Source of the DNA: Alisma plantago-aquatica
Lineage: Eukaryota > Streptophyta > Magnoliopsida > Alismatales > Alismataceae
Assembly: GCA_963693085.1 (NCBI GenBank)
Contig: OY856409.1
Coordinates: 1,617,103,711-1,617,167,710 of the forward strand
Direction: 5' to 3'
DNA: 64,000 nt
Position 1 is the first letter of the stretch, and each line of letters begins with the position of its first letter. The position numbers and the translations under genes are program-made. This document shows positions 1 to 10,500 of this stretch, in pieces. The notes beneath the pieces are model-generated. The model saw only the letters and a list, made by a program, of their open reading frames with translations. It did no database searches and was not told the DNA's origin.

Positions 1-470
1 AAGTAGTTAGGGCTCCTTTGAGCTTGCTTGTGTTAATTTGGCTAATTAGTGATGACTTAGGTTCTTGCTTGTCTAATTGCTTAACTTGCACCTTAGTTGA
101 TAACTTAGCTTGTTAGTGTAGTATAACTCATTGCTCTAGCTTAATTGATTGCCTTGCTTAGTTTGATAGCCTTAACTTGCTTAGAGTAATTTAGGACTTT
201 TGTTAACTTAGTTTCTTTCTTGCTCTTTCTTGCTTGCAATCGTAGTTTAATCAAACCAAACCCAACTTTAAACCCTCAAACCTTAATCTCCGCTTTAGGA
301 ACATAGCTATCACCAACCTAGCTCTAGTGCCCCCTCTCTCCCTGAGGATCAACCCTAATCTTACCACTAGCCTATACTACAACACTACCTCGTGCGCTTG
401 TGGGTATGTGTGATTAGTTGAGCCTGTGCGTTGGAATAGATCCATATACAAATTTTGAGAGATCCGCGTG
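1..470. mobile_element. Probable terminal part of an LTR
   Basis: No coding signal is seen. The stretch begins with imperfect repeats of cttgcttaatt-like words. At 342-412 it has a block (cctgaggatcaaccctaatc, then ctcgtgcgcttgtgggta) of the kind I know from the ends of large plant gypsy LTRs. No primer-binding site follows, so it would be a 3' or solo LTR of an element lying mostly left of the window. This is a resemblance from memory only. Confidence 0.25.
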
Positions 471-1139
471 TTTTCCCTTAGGGTTGCATCTAGCCACCTT
501 TAGTTGGCTAGTGTGAGGCCTTGAGAAGAATCACACCAATTGCCAGTCAGAATGACATTGCAAATAGGTGTAAAGCAAGATGGAGCCCATTGAGAAATTT
601 GAGTAATGAGCCTAATGCGTTCTTGATCTATTATTCAGATAAAACTGGTTGGAAGAAATTCAACTGCTAAAAGAGTGCCGATATGGAGTCACTCATTCAT
701 GGATTCTCCTCCTAATGTAAATCGAATAGTGTAAACAGAGTTCATATAGAGCAGATAATTATCTCCATCTAGTGTGATGATGGATGCATGCCCATTGTCG
801 TTGTAGACAATGGGTTGAACATTCTCTTACTATATTGAGAAGTAGGTGTCACAGATAGGATGCACGGCGAGAAATGGAGTGATAGAGCTTGTAAGATGCA
901 CGACTTGAGAAAGCACTATCACTAGTAAGATGCTCTATGGTGGGTAGAAGAAAGATTCCCTAGCTTAAAAATGCTCACCCATGCACGTAGGGAAGGCACA
1001 TGGGGAGGTAAAAAGGAGGAAGATCCAGATAGTTTACAAATTGGAAATATAAGTGGTCAAAGGGCTTTTTACAGTGTTCGGATGACAGAGATCGTAGCTC
1101 AAGAGGGCATATGCAACCTATGAGAGCAGGCATGAAGGA
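471..1139. other. Intergenic, nothing recognisable
   Basis: I see no gene, RNA or repeat that I can name. It may hold the lost 5' LTR and leader of the copia element that follows, but no match to the 3' LTR at 7775 was found by eye. Confidence 0.4.
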
Positions 1140-1225
1140 CAATGTCTTTGCGTTTACTTGTTGTAGCTGGTGGGCAGGAGCCCTGCTTTGTAGATACTGC
1201 TATTTGGCCGTGGTGAGAGTGTCGG

Positions 1226-1800
1226 TTGTTGCTGCTCCCGGGTGGTAGAGGCAGGGAGCGATGTCATTGTACTTCCCCTGCTGATGTGTGGCAGGCGACA
1301 ATGAGCTTGTTGCTGCCCAATGACCGTACTATTAGGCTAACAAACACCAAAGAGCGGGATGTTATTCTCTTTTGCCGGATTCTGAATGGCCTTCATCCTT
1401 GCTATGCCGTACTGTGACAATTGCTCCTCGGGTGGACATCCTGTCCTCCATTAAACAAGCCAATGAACGTCTCTAGCAGTAAGACATGCCATTCTCTTCC
1501 AAATTGTAGAAGAGCCTACAGAGGCCCATGTCACACTTGTTGAAACAGCTCACACGCATGGAAACAAGTGTGAAGCTCGTTCTCAATTTCCTTATTGTCA
1601 ATGCTCTGTTCATGTTAAGGAAAAGTATCATACCAAGAAGGCATATCAACTAGGACATGATCGAGGTAGATATGCTACTCATTAGACTTTTGCATCACCT
1701 AGCACAGTTGTTCCGTCTACTCATATAGTAGGTGCTCCCTCACACTTCACCCACACCAATGATGAGCTTGAGCACCTCCTACGTGCTGCCTGACAAGATG
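1226..1800 (+). pseudogene. copia gag remnant
   Basis: The translated stretch resembles the copia capsid (UBN2/retrotran_gag type): a run ending ILNGLHPCYAVL, then in other frames a cysteine-containing stretch where the zinc knuckle should lie. Frames change several times and stops occur. It would have formed the capsid of the element's particle. The assignment rests on weak similarity and its position just upstream of the protease remnant. Confidence 0.5.
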
Positions 1801-1929
1801 AATCCTTCCCACTCCATACCTAGTTTTAATACATACTTAGCCACCTCCTAGTTCGTTAGTGATTCTCTAGTTAATCCATTACATGCTTCATCCTCTGCTT
1901 ATCTCTTTATTGCACCCCAAGGTAATAGT

Positions 1930-2231
1930 GGTCATCCATGTTGGCAACCAAATCCAATCAGATTATGAACTTTAACACTACCTGACACATGATTGGTATG
2001 CAACACATTCTCACCACCTCATATCCCTGCATCCCCTACGCCTTTGTCACACTAGAAAATGGCTCTGTTAAAACACATAGTGGTTATGTTACGTTCACAT
2101 ACGCCATTACCTTGCCTTGCATACACTATGTCCCCGAGTTTCCCTATAATCTACTCTCTGTGGGAAAGCTTGTTGATTCTTTACAATGTTGTGTCACTTT
2201 TGGTCTCTTGGCTTTGTCATGCATGATTTGA
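1930..2231 (+). pseudogene. copia protease / gag-pre-integrase remnant
   Basis: The frame open from 1989 carries the copia signature LENGSVKTHSG followed by YVPEFPYNLLSVGKL, the usual end of the aspartic protease leading into gag-pre-integrase. Just upstream the expected catalytic D-S-G is replaced by N-T-T and a stop (near 1970), while the following HMIGM is kept, so the protease is dead. The protease would have cleaved the gag-pol polyprotein. Confidence 0.8.
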
Positions 2232-2448
2232 GGAATTTCAGGATGATTAGATGCCCCCAATTTGGTGGCCTCTACTACTCTGTGCCTTTGCCGCCGTGAT
2301 CTACAACCCTTTTACCCAACTCACGCTGCAACAATGCTTTTATTTTGGTCATTCGTATCTAACAAACTTAAAATTTTAGATCTCTAAGTTTCTTCCCTCT
2401 CCTCACTTCCTTTTGAGGCATGTCAGTTTGGAAAACATCATTGCAGTT

Positions 2449-2617
2449 TATTAGAATATATTATTAGCCTATTTAGTTAATAGGTTAATTAGTTGGTGGG
2501 CTTAAGTGTCCTGGCCCTAAGTCTGTAAGTCTCCACCCTTTCTCTTATATATAGAATCGTGTGTGCCATCTAATATAAAAGCAACACAAGTGGGTTTTCC
2601 CCTCACACTTTTCAACA
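2449..2617 (+). repeat. E1 5' LTR
   Basis: The LTR runs from TATTAGAATATA to TTTTCAACA and is followed at 2618 by tggtatgaaatc (PBS). It shares long identical runs with the 3' copy at 5386, such as ttagttaataggttaattag. It lacks about 24 bp present in the 3' copy (atatactgtcttgag region). A TATA-like ctcttatatatag lies near 2543. Confidence 0.92.
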
Positions 2618-2889
2618 TGGTATGAAATCATGCTTTGGGAACCTAACCCTAGCCGCCGCCTCCATTTCCCTCTCCTCTTTGCGTTCGTCGCCGCCCTAGC
2701 CTCCGCCTCTCTCTCCTAGAGAGACCAATAGAGAGAGCCCGCCTACGGGTGGCTGCCGTTTCTCCATGACTTAGGCCGACTGCCCCTCTGGCACTTCCCA
2801 GCCTCCATGGTCGCCACTCTTCCTCTTTCACATTGATCTTCATCTACGCACCAGCACCATCCTTCCCCGCAATCTACGCTTTCCCGAGT

Positions 2890-3385
2890 CCGAGTCTATG
2901 GACGACACTAATTCCCGTACAGATCTGGTTGTTGTCTCTTCCCCATGGTTGTCCTCCCGGTCATCTTCAGGCAATGTTCATCCCAACCATCATCAAACAT
3001 CGCCGACTACGTCACTGTCTTCAGCCTATCAAGCTTCTCCAACGTTGCAGTAGCAAAGAAAGACATAGCAGCAAGGCAACCACCGTCTCCCCTGATCCTC
3101 GTTCCATGGACGACGCTAATTCCTGTCCAGATCTATTCATGGTGGAGCCGCTGTCATCCGCCTGTAGTTATTGTCATCATAGAAGCCTTCACTAATTCCA
3201 CGGACGCCTTTCTTGTACGACTCTAATTCCTGTCCAGATCCGTCCTTGGTCTAGAAAAGGGCTGTTGCTACCTCAGATCCGCATGATCCATGGTTACAAA
3301 TGACGACACTAATTCCCATCACCCCTCGGTGCTCATTCCTAGGGTTGTATTCTCTTTATGACGACGTCAATTCCCGTCAAAATCG
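2890..3385 (+). repeat. Dispersed 25-bp repeat inside E1
   Basis: Five degenerate copies of a word like gacgacactaattcc followed by ygtccagatc lie at about 2898, 3107, 3215, 3302 and 3360. They occupy the position of a 5' leader or gag start but give no consistent frame. Confidence 0.6.
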
Positions 3386-3419
3386 TGCATCAATAGTCGT
3401 CGACACAGGGTGTTGTCCA

Positions 3420-3780
3420 ACCAACACGACGTGTCACACTCTAGAAGTCTTCTTGATGGCACAGAGTTTCGCTCAAACCACAAGCTACATGACGTGTTGT
3501 TCAACAGACACCGTGTTGCACTCGAGAAATCTTCCTGACGATGCAGATCACAACTTACACGACATGGAAAATTCCCATATGGCGTGTTGACGGAAGCCTG
3601 TTTCACACCTGCACGACGTGTCAGATTTGCAACACGGGTTTTGGCGGAAATCAGGTTCACGCTTCCGACATTCTTACACGACATGTCGCATCATAGCACG
3701 GCGTGTTGCTGGGAGCTTGTCATCTTCGACCAACAAAGTTACACGGCGTGTCAGGATACAAAAATGGTGTGTCAGAAGTA
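3420..3780. repeat. Cluster of acacgacgtgtc palindromic words in E1
   Basis: About nine variants of the near-palindrome acacgacgtgtc occur in 360 bp, near 3425, 3489, 3557, 3579, 3612, 3675, 3697, 3738 and 3763. The ACGT core resembles plant bZIP-type binding sites. No coding frame explains them. Function is unknown. Confidence 0.6.
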
Positions 3781-5385
3781 GTTTGTCTACTTCCAATTCA
3801 AGTTATGACATCTTCCAAAGGGTTTTCTCTCCTCTAATACCTAATGATAATTAGATCCTATTATTTTTGACCTAGTCTAAATTTTTTTACCCTGCGCCCC
3901 CACATTTGTCGGCCTAAGGGCTGGACGTATGTCCTTTTTGGGTCAAGAAAAGATCCATTCAGCCCCCATACAACCCACATTTGTCGCCTAAGGGCTAGAC
4001 AAATGTCCTTTTTGGGCCAAGAAAAGATCCATTTAATTTCTTATCTGGATTTTAAAATCGGGTTGTTTTGCATATTGATTCCCGTTATCGGTTTCTCCTA
4101 TCTACATTCTACACCTCTCATTTTCCATTTTCCCTCTCCCACCCTCCCATCCATCATGTGTGCGTCTTTCATGTACGGGGGGGGGTGCCATGTGTCTCTT
4201 TTCAACACCAACTACTAATTCTCTTCGTAGTTGTCGTGCGGGAGGATATAGAGGAGAGAGAAAGAGGGAGGGTATGAGGAGAACATGAGAGAGAGCACAT
4301 GAGGAGAAAGATAAAGAGATGAAAGTGATATATTCCAGTCTATCTTCATGGAACTTCATATTCTTTAGCACATTTGCTATTGCGATGTCTTTGTGACGCA
4401 TCATTCCCACTTAGCACCGCTCTACATGTGAGTTGGCTATCTATGCTAATTCCAGATTGGCCACCACTTTCAAACGGTGTTGAAGGATCTCACAGTTGGA
4501 CCATTGACACTAAGCCTTTCACGTTTGTACCACATTATGTACGTTAGGACAAGAGCTAGTTGCGGTAATTCTGGCCTCTTGTTCCCCTCTTTGGTGTTAG
4601 TGACGTTTCAGTTGATCATACTCACTGCATTCTCATGAGACAAATGGTTGCTTCTTCATCAAATTTCTCCACAGCTCGTCATTTTCCAACATGTGCATTC
4701 TGTATCTGCAAGGATTCATCTAGATTTATCTTCACCGAGTTACTTCCATTACATCTTGTCCGAGTTGCATCTTCTGTCAATTTTTTTGGGCTTCTCCTTG
4801 ATGGTACCTTCATTCCTATCAAGCCCCTGAGATTCATGCGCCAGACTTATGGAACTAGTATGCAAGTCATCAACACCTCGTCCAGCTCGTGTTCGTGCCA
4901 TGTTATGTACGTCTGTGATCTTATGTGCTAATTCCAGTTTGCTACACTTCTTAGATGATTTGAAGATTCCTCTACCGCGACATCAACATTGTGCCTCCGC
5001 GTTCGTGTCACATTATGTATGTGGGATATGTTGACTTTGTGCTTATTCCACTCACACATTCCTCTCCAATAAAGATGGTGTAGTCGGGGTACTTTTGATC
5101 ATCTACTCTAGTTTGATTGTGACGAGATTTTGCTGTGGTGTTTTGGATTCCAAGTTCTTCATTCCATATGCACTTCAAAGACCTTTTCCAAAGCTCGAGC
5201 ATTCCCGACTTGCAGAATACAACTCAAAACAGGCCTCATCATATCTTTTTAGTTATGAAGTACTGTTTAAGGGGGAGTAACAATTCTTTGTATGGGGACT
5301 GACAATTTTACCTTTATCATTTAATCGAGTTCTGTAAGTCCAAGCTAGGACATGAGTTTTATCCATGCTCCAACTTGAGGGGGAG

Positions 5386-5578
5386 TATTAGAATATAAAA
5401 TAAGCCTATTTAGTTAATAGGTTAATTAGTTAGTGGGTTTAAGTGTCCAGACTCATATATACTGTCTTGAGTCCCAAGTCTGTAAGTCTCCATCGTTTCT
5501 CCTATATATAGGACCGACCGGGTGTGCCATCTAATATAACAACAACACAAGTGAGTTTTCCCCTCATACCTTTCAACA
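5386..5578 (+). repeat. E1 3' LTR
   Basis: It begins TATTAGAATATAAAATAAGC immediately after the polypurine tract at 5371-5385 and ends CCTTTCAACA. The flank cagtt (5579-5583) repeats the left flank. A ctcctatatatagga TATA region lies near 5500. Confidence 0.92.
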
Positions 5579-6469
5579 CAGTTCTTTCGTAGCTCATACT
5601 CATAAACAATCTACAACTGCTTTTGATATAATCTGCAATGTCAGTTTGCGACCCATTTTGCACTACTAAATATAATGGTTACATATACTTTTTGACTTTT
5701 TTTCGATGATTGTTCTCCGTTGACTTGGTTATATTTGCTTAAAACTCAGGAATGTCTTTCCTACCCTCAAAGTCTTTTATAAAATGATCTCCATACAACA
5801 TACCTCATGTATTAAGATTCTTCATATAGACACTATCATCCTCTTCTTTTTGTCGTGACATCAATATGATCTGTCGTGAGTGGTGTGTTCACACTCCACA
5901 AAAAAATGACATTGTCCAACACAATATTGTCATCTGCTTGACAACAAAATGACATTGCCTGACATAAAGTTGTTATCTGCCTAAATGCTTATGACATGAA
6001 GCTTTCTTTACCGCATGCTTTCTCATAAATCACCAACCGTAATATTTTCTCAAATGGAAAACTCTCTCTTCGTTCTTCACCCCATGAGGAATCCCTTTCC
6101 TTTTGCTACTCGAATGCTCGTATGTGTCGCGTTTGCGCATAACTTTGACCCAAAGGCTGACAAACTCTCACCTCGTGTCCTAATGGCTTTATTCTTTTGA
6201 GTATTCTCAGGCAAATGAAGGGTACACGTGCTTGAACTTAGTATCAAGGGCATACATGTCTCTACTATGTCATCATTCATGAAAGAACATCTTCTCCAAG
6301 GAGACCCTAAACCCATGCCGCCACAATTTGTATGGATACCTCTACATATTGACCCCTTCCCATCTATGCCAACTCCTACCATCCCTACCGGCATTAAAAA
6401 TCCACCAACGCATGCCATGCCTGCCACCATTAATAGTCTACCACTCTACTAGCACCCCACCCTCCCTAC

Positions 6470-7100
6470 CCCAGTTTTATCCTAAGGTGTATGTAGGACA
6501 ATGGTAGCTGATCTCAAGCAGTTACCCTGGCTTGCCATAATCTTTAGTTCCATTACAATCTGATTGGATGATCGCCTACCATAAAGGTAAATGAGCTTAT
6601 ATTTGTAAATATCATATTTGTTGAACTGGTTTCCTTCCTCATCTTTCTTCCACTGCTTGTACTATTGCTACTACCCTTGACAATACCACCATTCAAAAAA
6701 ATCATATGGATGCCCTTCGACACCCAAGGTGTTCGACCAATGTCTGTTGTCCCGACCGCTCTATCTTTGGGCTGAATCAGTGCTTGGTGCAACAAGCTTA
6801 AATGGTTCTTGAGAACCTTGTCTTCAAAGATCTACTGTTGATGACTTTCTTTTCACAAGGATGTCATCTCATAGTCATTCTTCTTGTTGTATGTTGATGA
6901 CATAGTCATCACTAAGAGTGTTGTTGAAGGACCTTCGATCTAAAGAAATCCCTACAATGCCACTCCCATACTAAATATTTGAGAAACCTACGATTTGTCT
7001 TGCGCATACATGTGTTGAGATTTTCCTTTGGAATAATATCTTTCTGAAAGAAGATTCTTCGTATATTTTCTAACATTCAAAGCATCAAATAACTAGGAGC
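6470..7100 (+). pseudogene. copia reverse transcriptase remnant
   Basis: The catalytic box LLYVDDIVIT is readable, with YVDD at 6890-6901. The upstream fingers region is shuffled over three frames and interrupted by stops. The order after integrase fits Ty1/copia. It copied the element RNA into DNA when active; no continuous frame remains. Confidence 0.78.
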
Positions 7101-7159
7101 TATTTACCAACTCAATATGATATTAACATGTTGGCAACTCATTGTAATTGACTATCACA

Positions 7160-7774
7160 TGACTAGGCATCTCCTATGCAGTTGGTGTAGTCAATTAACT
7201 TATGAATTCGCCTATACAATCTCACTGGAATATTGTTCAATATATGTTGAGATTTTTGAGAAATTCTCCAGGAAAAGGTCTTCGAAATGATAGTCCTCAT
7301 GAAAGGACTATCTCTGTCTCCGGATATGCCATGTTGATTGGGTCCATGACACTTAAGACCGACGAATTGCATCTTACGTGGCAAACGTCCAGTTGCATGG
7401 AGGAACAAGAAACATATAGTGGAGTATGAAGGCTGAATGTAGGGAAATGGCACATGCTTGTTGTGATCTAGTGGGTTCTATCCACTCTCTCTGATTTTGG
7501 AATTTGTGTCCAACCCCAACTACTCTCAACTTTGATAACCAAGAAAACATTCATATTGCTAATAACTAGGTCTTTTACAAACATACTAAACATATTGAGG
7601 TGGTGGACTTTCAGTGTGTTCACGATCTTGTCAAAGAAAAAGAAGATTGTCATGTCACATGTTAATATTAGTGATCAAGTAGTTGATATTCTTACAAAAC
7701 TGTTATTTTCAACCCTATACCAACATGTCACAAGCCGGGATTATGTGATGTATACTTTCCAGCTTCAGGGTGAG
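7160..7774 (+). pseudogene. copia RNase H remnant and pol end
   Basis: From 7202 a frame contains LRFLRNSPGKGL, the standard start of copia RNase H, and a degenerate version of the SGYA...TWQTSS passage. The 7532 frame continues with the end of pol (FTNILNI, SDQVVDILTK). The ending runs into TTCAGGGTGAG and then TGTTGG, the pol-to-LTR transition. Confidence 0.82.
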
Positions 7775-7944
7775 TGTTGGCATTTATTGTTAAGTATTTG
7801 GTCTAGGCCCTCTTATGTTTTCTCTACTTGTTTTGTACTGTACTTAAGTGGACCCATGTACCACTTAAGTATTCATTTAACATCCTCGTATGTTTGATAC
7901 TCCTATATATAGGAGCCTCTTGTAAACAATTTTTGGTTATTGAG

Positions 7945-8070
7945 TGTTAGAAAATAGAAGCTATTTATGTAATCTTTTCTTATTTGCTTTCTTTATTAGG
8001 TCTATTATGTAAATGTTCTCTTCCTCTAGCCCGCTACAGTAGGACAACGCTTTGGCGCAACACTTTCACA
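7945..8070 (+). repeat. 5' LTR of the deleted copia
   Basis: It runs TGTTAGAAAATAG to CACTTTCACA and is followed directly by the perfect PBS at 8071. It matches the 3' copy but lacks the stretch containing atataataaaggc that the 3' copy has. Confidence 0.92.
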
Positions 8071-8125
8071 TGGTATCAGAGCAAACCCTAGGGAGTTAAC
8101 CCTAGTCACCGAATTTGTTTCCCTC

Positions 8126-8183
8126 TTTCTAACACTCCCCCTAGCAACCTCTTGGGTATGTTGCTCAGGGGGAGTGTCAGAAA
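8126..8183. repeat. Hairpin made of an inverted PPT/LTR junction
   Basis: The arms at 8126-8148 (tttctaacactccccctagc...) and 8160-8183 (gttgctcagggggagtgtc...) are near-perfect reverse complements around a loop of about 11 bases. The right arm resembles the element's own polypurine tract plus LTR start (gggggagtgttagaaa); the left arm is its inverse. It lies exactly between the PBS leader and the truncated pol, at the internal deletion. Confidence 0.8.
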
Positions 8184-8189
8184 ATGTGC

Positions 8190-9125
8190 AAATTGAAGAG
8201 ATCCTTGTATGGCCTGAAGCGATCACCACGTGTGGTTTGATAAATTTAGTGCTGCACTTATACAGTTTGGGTTCAGTGACACTATTATTCTACGTGGAGG
8301 ATGATCTTACTGGTATCTCACAGCTCAAGGAGTGACTACAAACACAATTTCAGACGAAAGAATTGGGCAATCTTTGTTATTTCCTTGGAATAGAGGTTCT
8401 GCGTTCCAAGAAAGGGACAAATCTTTCTTAGCAAAAATATGTTGTAGATCTTCTTGTAGAGACAGACATGACACGTTGTAGACCAATCTCCACACCTATT
8501 TGTGATCCAACAAAGTAGAGACAGACTGTTAGTAAGCTGATTTATTTGACGATTACTCGTCCTGATATCTCCTATGTAGTGGGGTTAGCAAGTTCATGAG
8601 TGCACCCAAGATGTCGCACTGGATGGCTGTCACCCGGACCCTATGTTATATTAAAGGATCACCAGGGAAAGGTCTCACTTATTTCATAAGAATCTCTCGT
8701 CCACTTCCTTGGAGCTTACTGGATATAATGATGTTGATTGGGCAAGTGATGTTGGAGATAGACGATCTATCTCAGGATATTGTGTGTTCTTAGATCACAT
8801 TTAGTGACATGGAGGAGCAAGAAACAAAATATGGTAGCACAGTCCAACACAGAGGCTGAATATCGAGCAATGGCACATGCTTGTCAACTACAGTGGGTTG
8901 TGTTCATATTGTTCGAAATGGGAGTGTATGTTGAAACTCCAATCTCTCTCATTTGTGATAATCATGCCATTTTATTGCTAGCAATCTTGTGTTCCATGAC
9001 CGGACCAAGCACTTTAAGGTGGACTGCCACTTTGTTCATGATCTAGTGCACTCCAAAAAATTCAAACTCATGTTCACACTGGACAACAAGATGCAAATAT
9101 CTTTTCACCAAGCCCCTTATGCCGT
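8190..9125 (+). pseudogene. copia RT C-terminus and RNase H remnant
   Basis: Frames from about 8190 show SLYGLKRSPR, then FYVEDD, a changed form of the catalytic YVDD box, and from 8340 the thumb passage ELGNLCYFLGIEVLRSKKG. RNase H follows from 8596 with GSPGKGL and, at 8803-8900, VTWRSKKQN and NTEAEYRAMAHA. At least three frame changes and several stops are present. The gene begins abruptly in RT, marking the internal deletion. Confidence 0.85.
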
Positions 9126-9191
9126 CAAGTTTTAGCCATATGAGTTCCGAATTGGGCATGCACAATGTATGTGCTCCAGCTTGAGGGGGAG

Positions 9192-9329
9192 TGTTAGAAA
9201 ATGGAAGCTATTCATATAGTCTTTTCTTATCTGCTTGCTTTGTTGGGTCTATTATGTAAATGTTCTCTTCCTATATAATAAAGGCTAACCCGTTGCAACA
9301 GGGCATCACTTTGGCCCAATACTTTCACA
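9192..9329 (+). repeat. 3' LTR of the deleted copia
   Basis: It starts TGTTAGAAAATGGAAGC after the polypurine tract and ends ATACTTTCACA. The ctatataataaa run near 9273 is a likely TATA or polyadenylation signal that is missing in the 5' copy. Confidence 0.92.
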
Positions 9330-9644
9330 TTCAGAATTCTCTGACATTCTGACCAAGTACTAATATGTACATATTTACCTTGACCTTCCGTAATCTAATA
9401 AATGCCTTTGTTGTTGTTTGTCCATTGAGTGGTCATTCACTAATTCAATAATACTTTTGCAACACTTAGACAAGTTCTTCAAAATGCTAGCATAATCCTC
9501 TCACATAGTGAAATTGGTATAGGTCCTATAGGACATAATCAACTAGCTTCAGAGTAATATGTTTGTAGCAGGTCACAAGTAATAATAATGTGTATGTTGG
9601 AGAATTTTGCTAGATCCCTTGGGAGATTATTTCTATCTCAACAC

Positions 9645-10492
9645 CTAGGAAGCAAAGACACGGACACGGACACAGATAAGGACATGGGCACGGACACGGC
9701 AATTTTTAAAAATGTAGGACACGGACACGGGGCCGGACACGACAAATTGTTTTTTCCACATATATATATGTATACATTATTGATGTATAAATACATTCTA
9801 TTATAGAAATTTAATTGTGGAGTTTGCATTTCATTTACTTAAAAGACATACAATCGTCCATCAAACTCATTCATCCAAATAGGAAAAACCCATCAGATAC
9901 AACAAGCATGGCCTAGTGATATTTATAAATTTATGTAAACGCATCCATGTCCATGCTTCTAAACAATTAAAGCAAATTGTCAATTTAAATCATAACGCAA
10001 TGACTTTTGAACAGTAAATAAACAATAATTAGACCAATTCAACAATAAAGAAATCCAACTCAGAATGATGTATGATTAAATACAGTAAATACTACAGATT
10101 TGTATAACATAACTGAACCAACAACAACAATTATTGTTAACATTATAACAAAACAGAAGAAAAAGACTTATTAGAAAAATTGGGCATAGATTGATAGAGG
10201 GGCAGGATTACAGTAAGAAAACAACGAAAATTTGGAGTGAAATTGAGGAGAAGAGGAGCAAATATTGGTGGGTCAGGGAATAGGGACGGGTTTAGTCTTT
10301 TTTCCTAACATAACTGGACCTGGATGTGGCTGGGCTGGGTCAGCCGTGTCCAAGCCGTATCCTAGCCGTGTTCAAGCCAAAAACTCTTCAAAAAAAAGTT
10401 GGACACTCCGGGGACGTGTCCACGGCGTGTCCGCGTCCGACACGCGGCAGACACGGCCACGACACCTCCCGGGAAGTGTCCGTGCTTCCTAG
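9645..10492. mobile_element. hAT-like non-autonomous DNA transposon
   Basis: The element has 10-bp terminal inverted repeats, CTAGGAAGCA at 9645-9654 and TGCTTCCTAG at 10483-10492. A perfect 8-bp duplication, ctcaacac, flanks it at 9637-9644 and 10493-10500. Both subterminal regions are packed with gacacgg words (9657-9740; inverted as ccgtgtc at 10340-10485), as expected of transposase-binding repeats. No transposase is encoded. An 8-bp duplication is typical of hAT elements, though these TIRs are not the commonest hAT type. The acidic repeat peptides readable from the gacacgg words are not real genes. Confidence 0.85.
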
Positions 10493-10500
10493 CTCAACAC

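Larger units (their letters stand above)
2449..5578 (+). mobile_element. E1: short-LTR copia-type non-autonomous element
   Basis: Two LTRs (169 and 193 bp) end in CAACA and bracket about 2.77 kb. The 5' LTR is followed by a primer site starting TGGTAT, a decayed initiator tRNA-Met PBS. The 3' LTR is preceded by a polypurine tract, CTTGAGGGGGAG. A perfect 5-bp duplication, cagtt, flanks the element at 2444-2448 and 5579-5583. No gag or pol domain is recognisable inside. Its 3' half (4100-5385) is clearly related to the interior of E2 (26590-27800), so this is a family of non-autonomous elements. It sits in the integrase of an older copia. Confidence 0.92.
2330..6230 (+). pseudogene. copia integrase remnant, split by E1
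   Basis: The zinc-binding part ends at about 2443 in a GKHH-like motif. The frame-broken continuation resumes at 5584 with AHTHKQSTTAFD, a standard copia integrase passage, followed by the core domain and, near 6110-6240, the C-terminal passage VCVAFAHNFDPKADKLSPR. E1 interrupts the gene with a cagtt duplication (2444-2448 and 5579-5583). Integrase would have inserted the cDNA. Many stops and frameshifts show it is non-functional. Confidence 0.75.
7945..9329 (+). mobile_element. Internally deleted copia element
   Basis: LTRs of 126 and 138 bp (TGTTAGAAAATRGAAGC to CTTTCACA) bracket 1.1 kb. The PBS TGGTATCAGAGCAAA at 8071-8085 fits initiator tRNA-Met perfectly, and a polypurine tract ttgagggggag (9181-9191) precedes the 3' LTR. 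Flanks are ttgag (7940-7944) and ttcag (9330-9334), an imperfect 5-bp duplication. Gag, protease, integrase and most of RT are gone; only the RT C-terminus and RNase H remain. With intact ends and no usable pol it is a non-autonomous derivative. It lies in the 3' LTR of the older copia. Confidence 0.92.
1140..9346 (+). mobile_element. Degraded Ty1/copia retrotransposon hosting two younger insertions
   Basis: Copia domains appear in the canonical order gag, protease, integrase, reverse transcriptase, RNase H, followed by an LTR-like segment that starts TGTTGGC at 7775. All are broken by stops and frameshifts. The integrase is split by E1 (2449-5578, TSD cagtt), and the 3' LTR is split by a second element at 7945-9329. 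The copia order, with integrase before RT, separates it from gypsy. The 5' LTR was not found, so the left edge is approximate. Confidence 0.82.
7775..9346 (+). repeat. 3' LTR of the host copia, split by a later element
   Basis: The segment starts TGTTGGCATT directly after the pol end and has a TATA-like run (ctcctatatataggag near 7900). It is cut at 7944 by the element at 7945-9329 and seems to resume at 9335, ending near CTCTGACA at 9346. The end is an estimate because no second copy is available for alignment. Confidence 0.55.

Noticed and set aside
9588..9806. An Asp-Thr repeat peptide (DTDTDTD)
   Set aside because: It arises from gacacgg repeats in the end of the hAT-like element.
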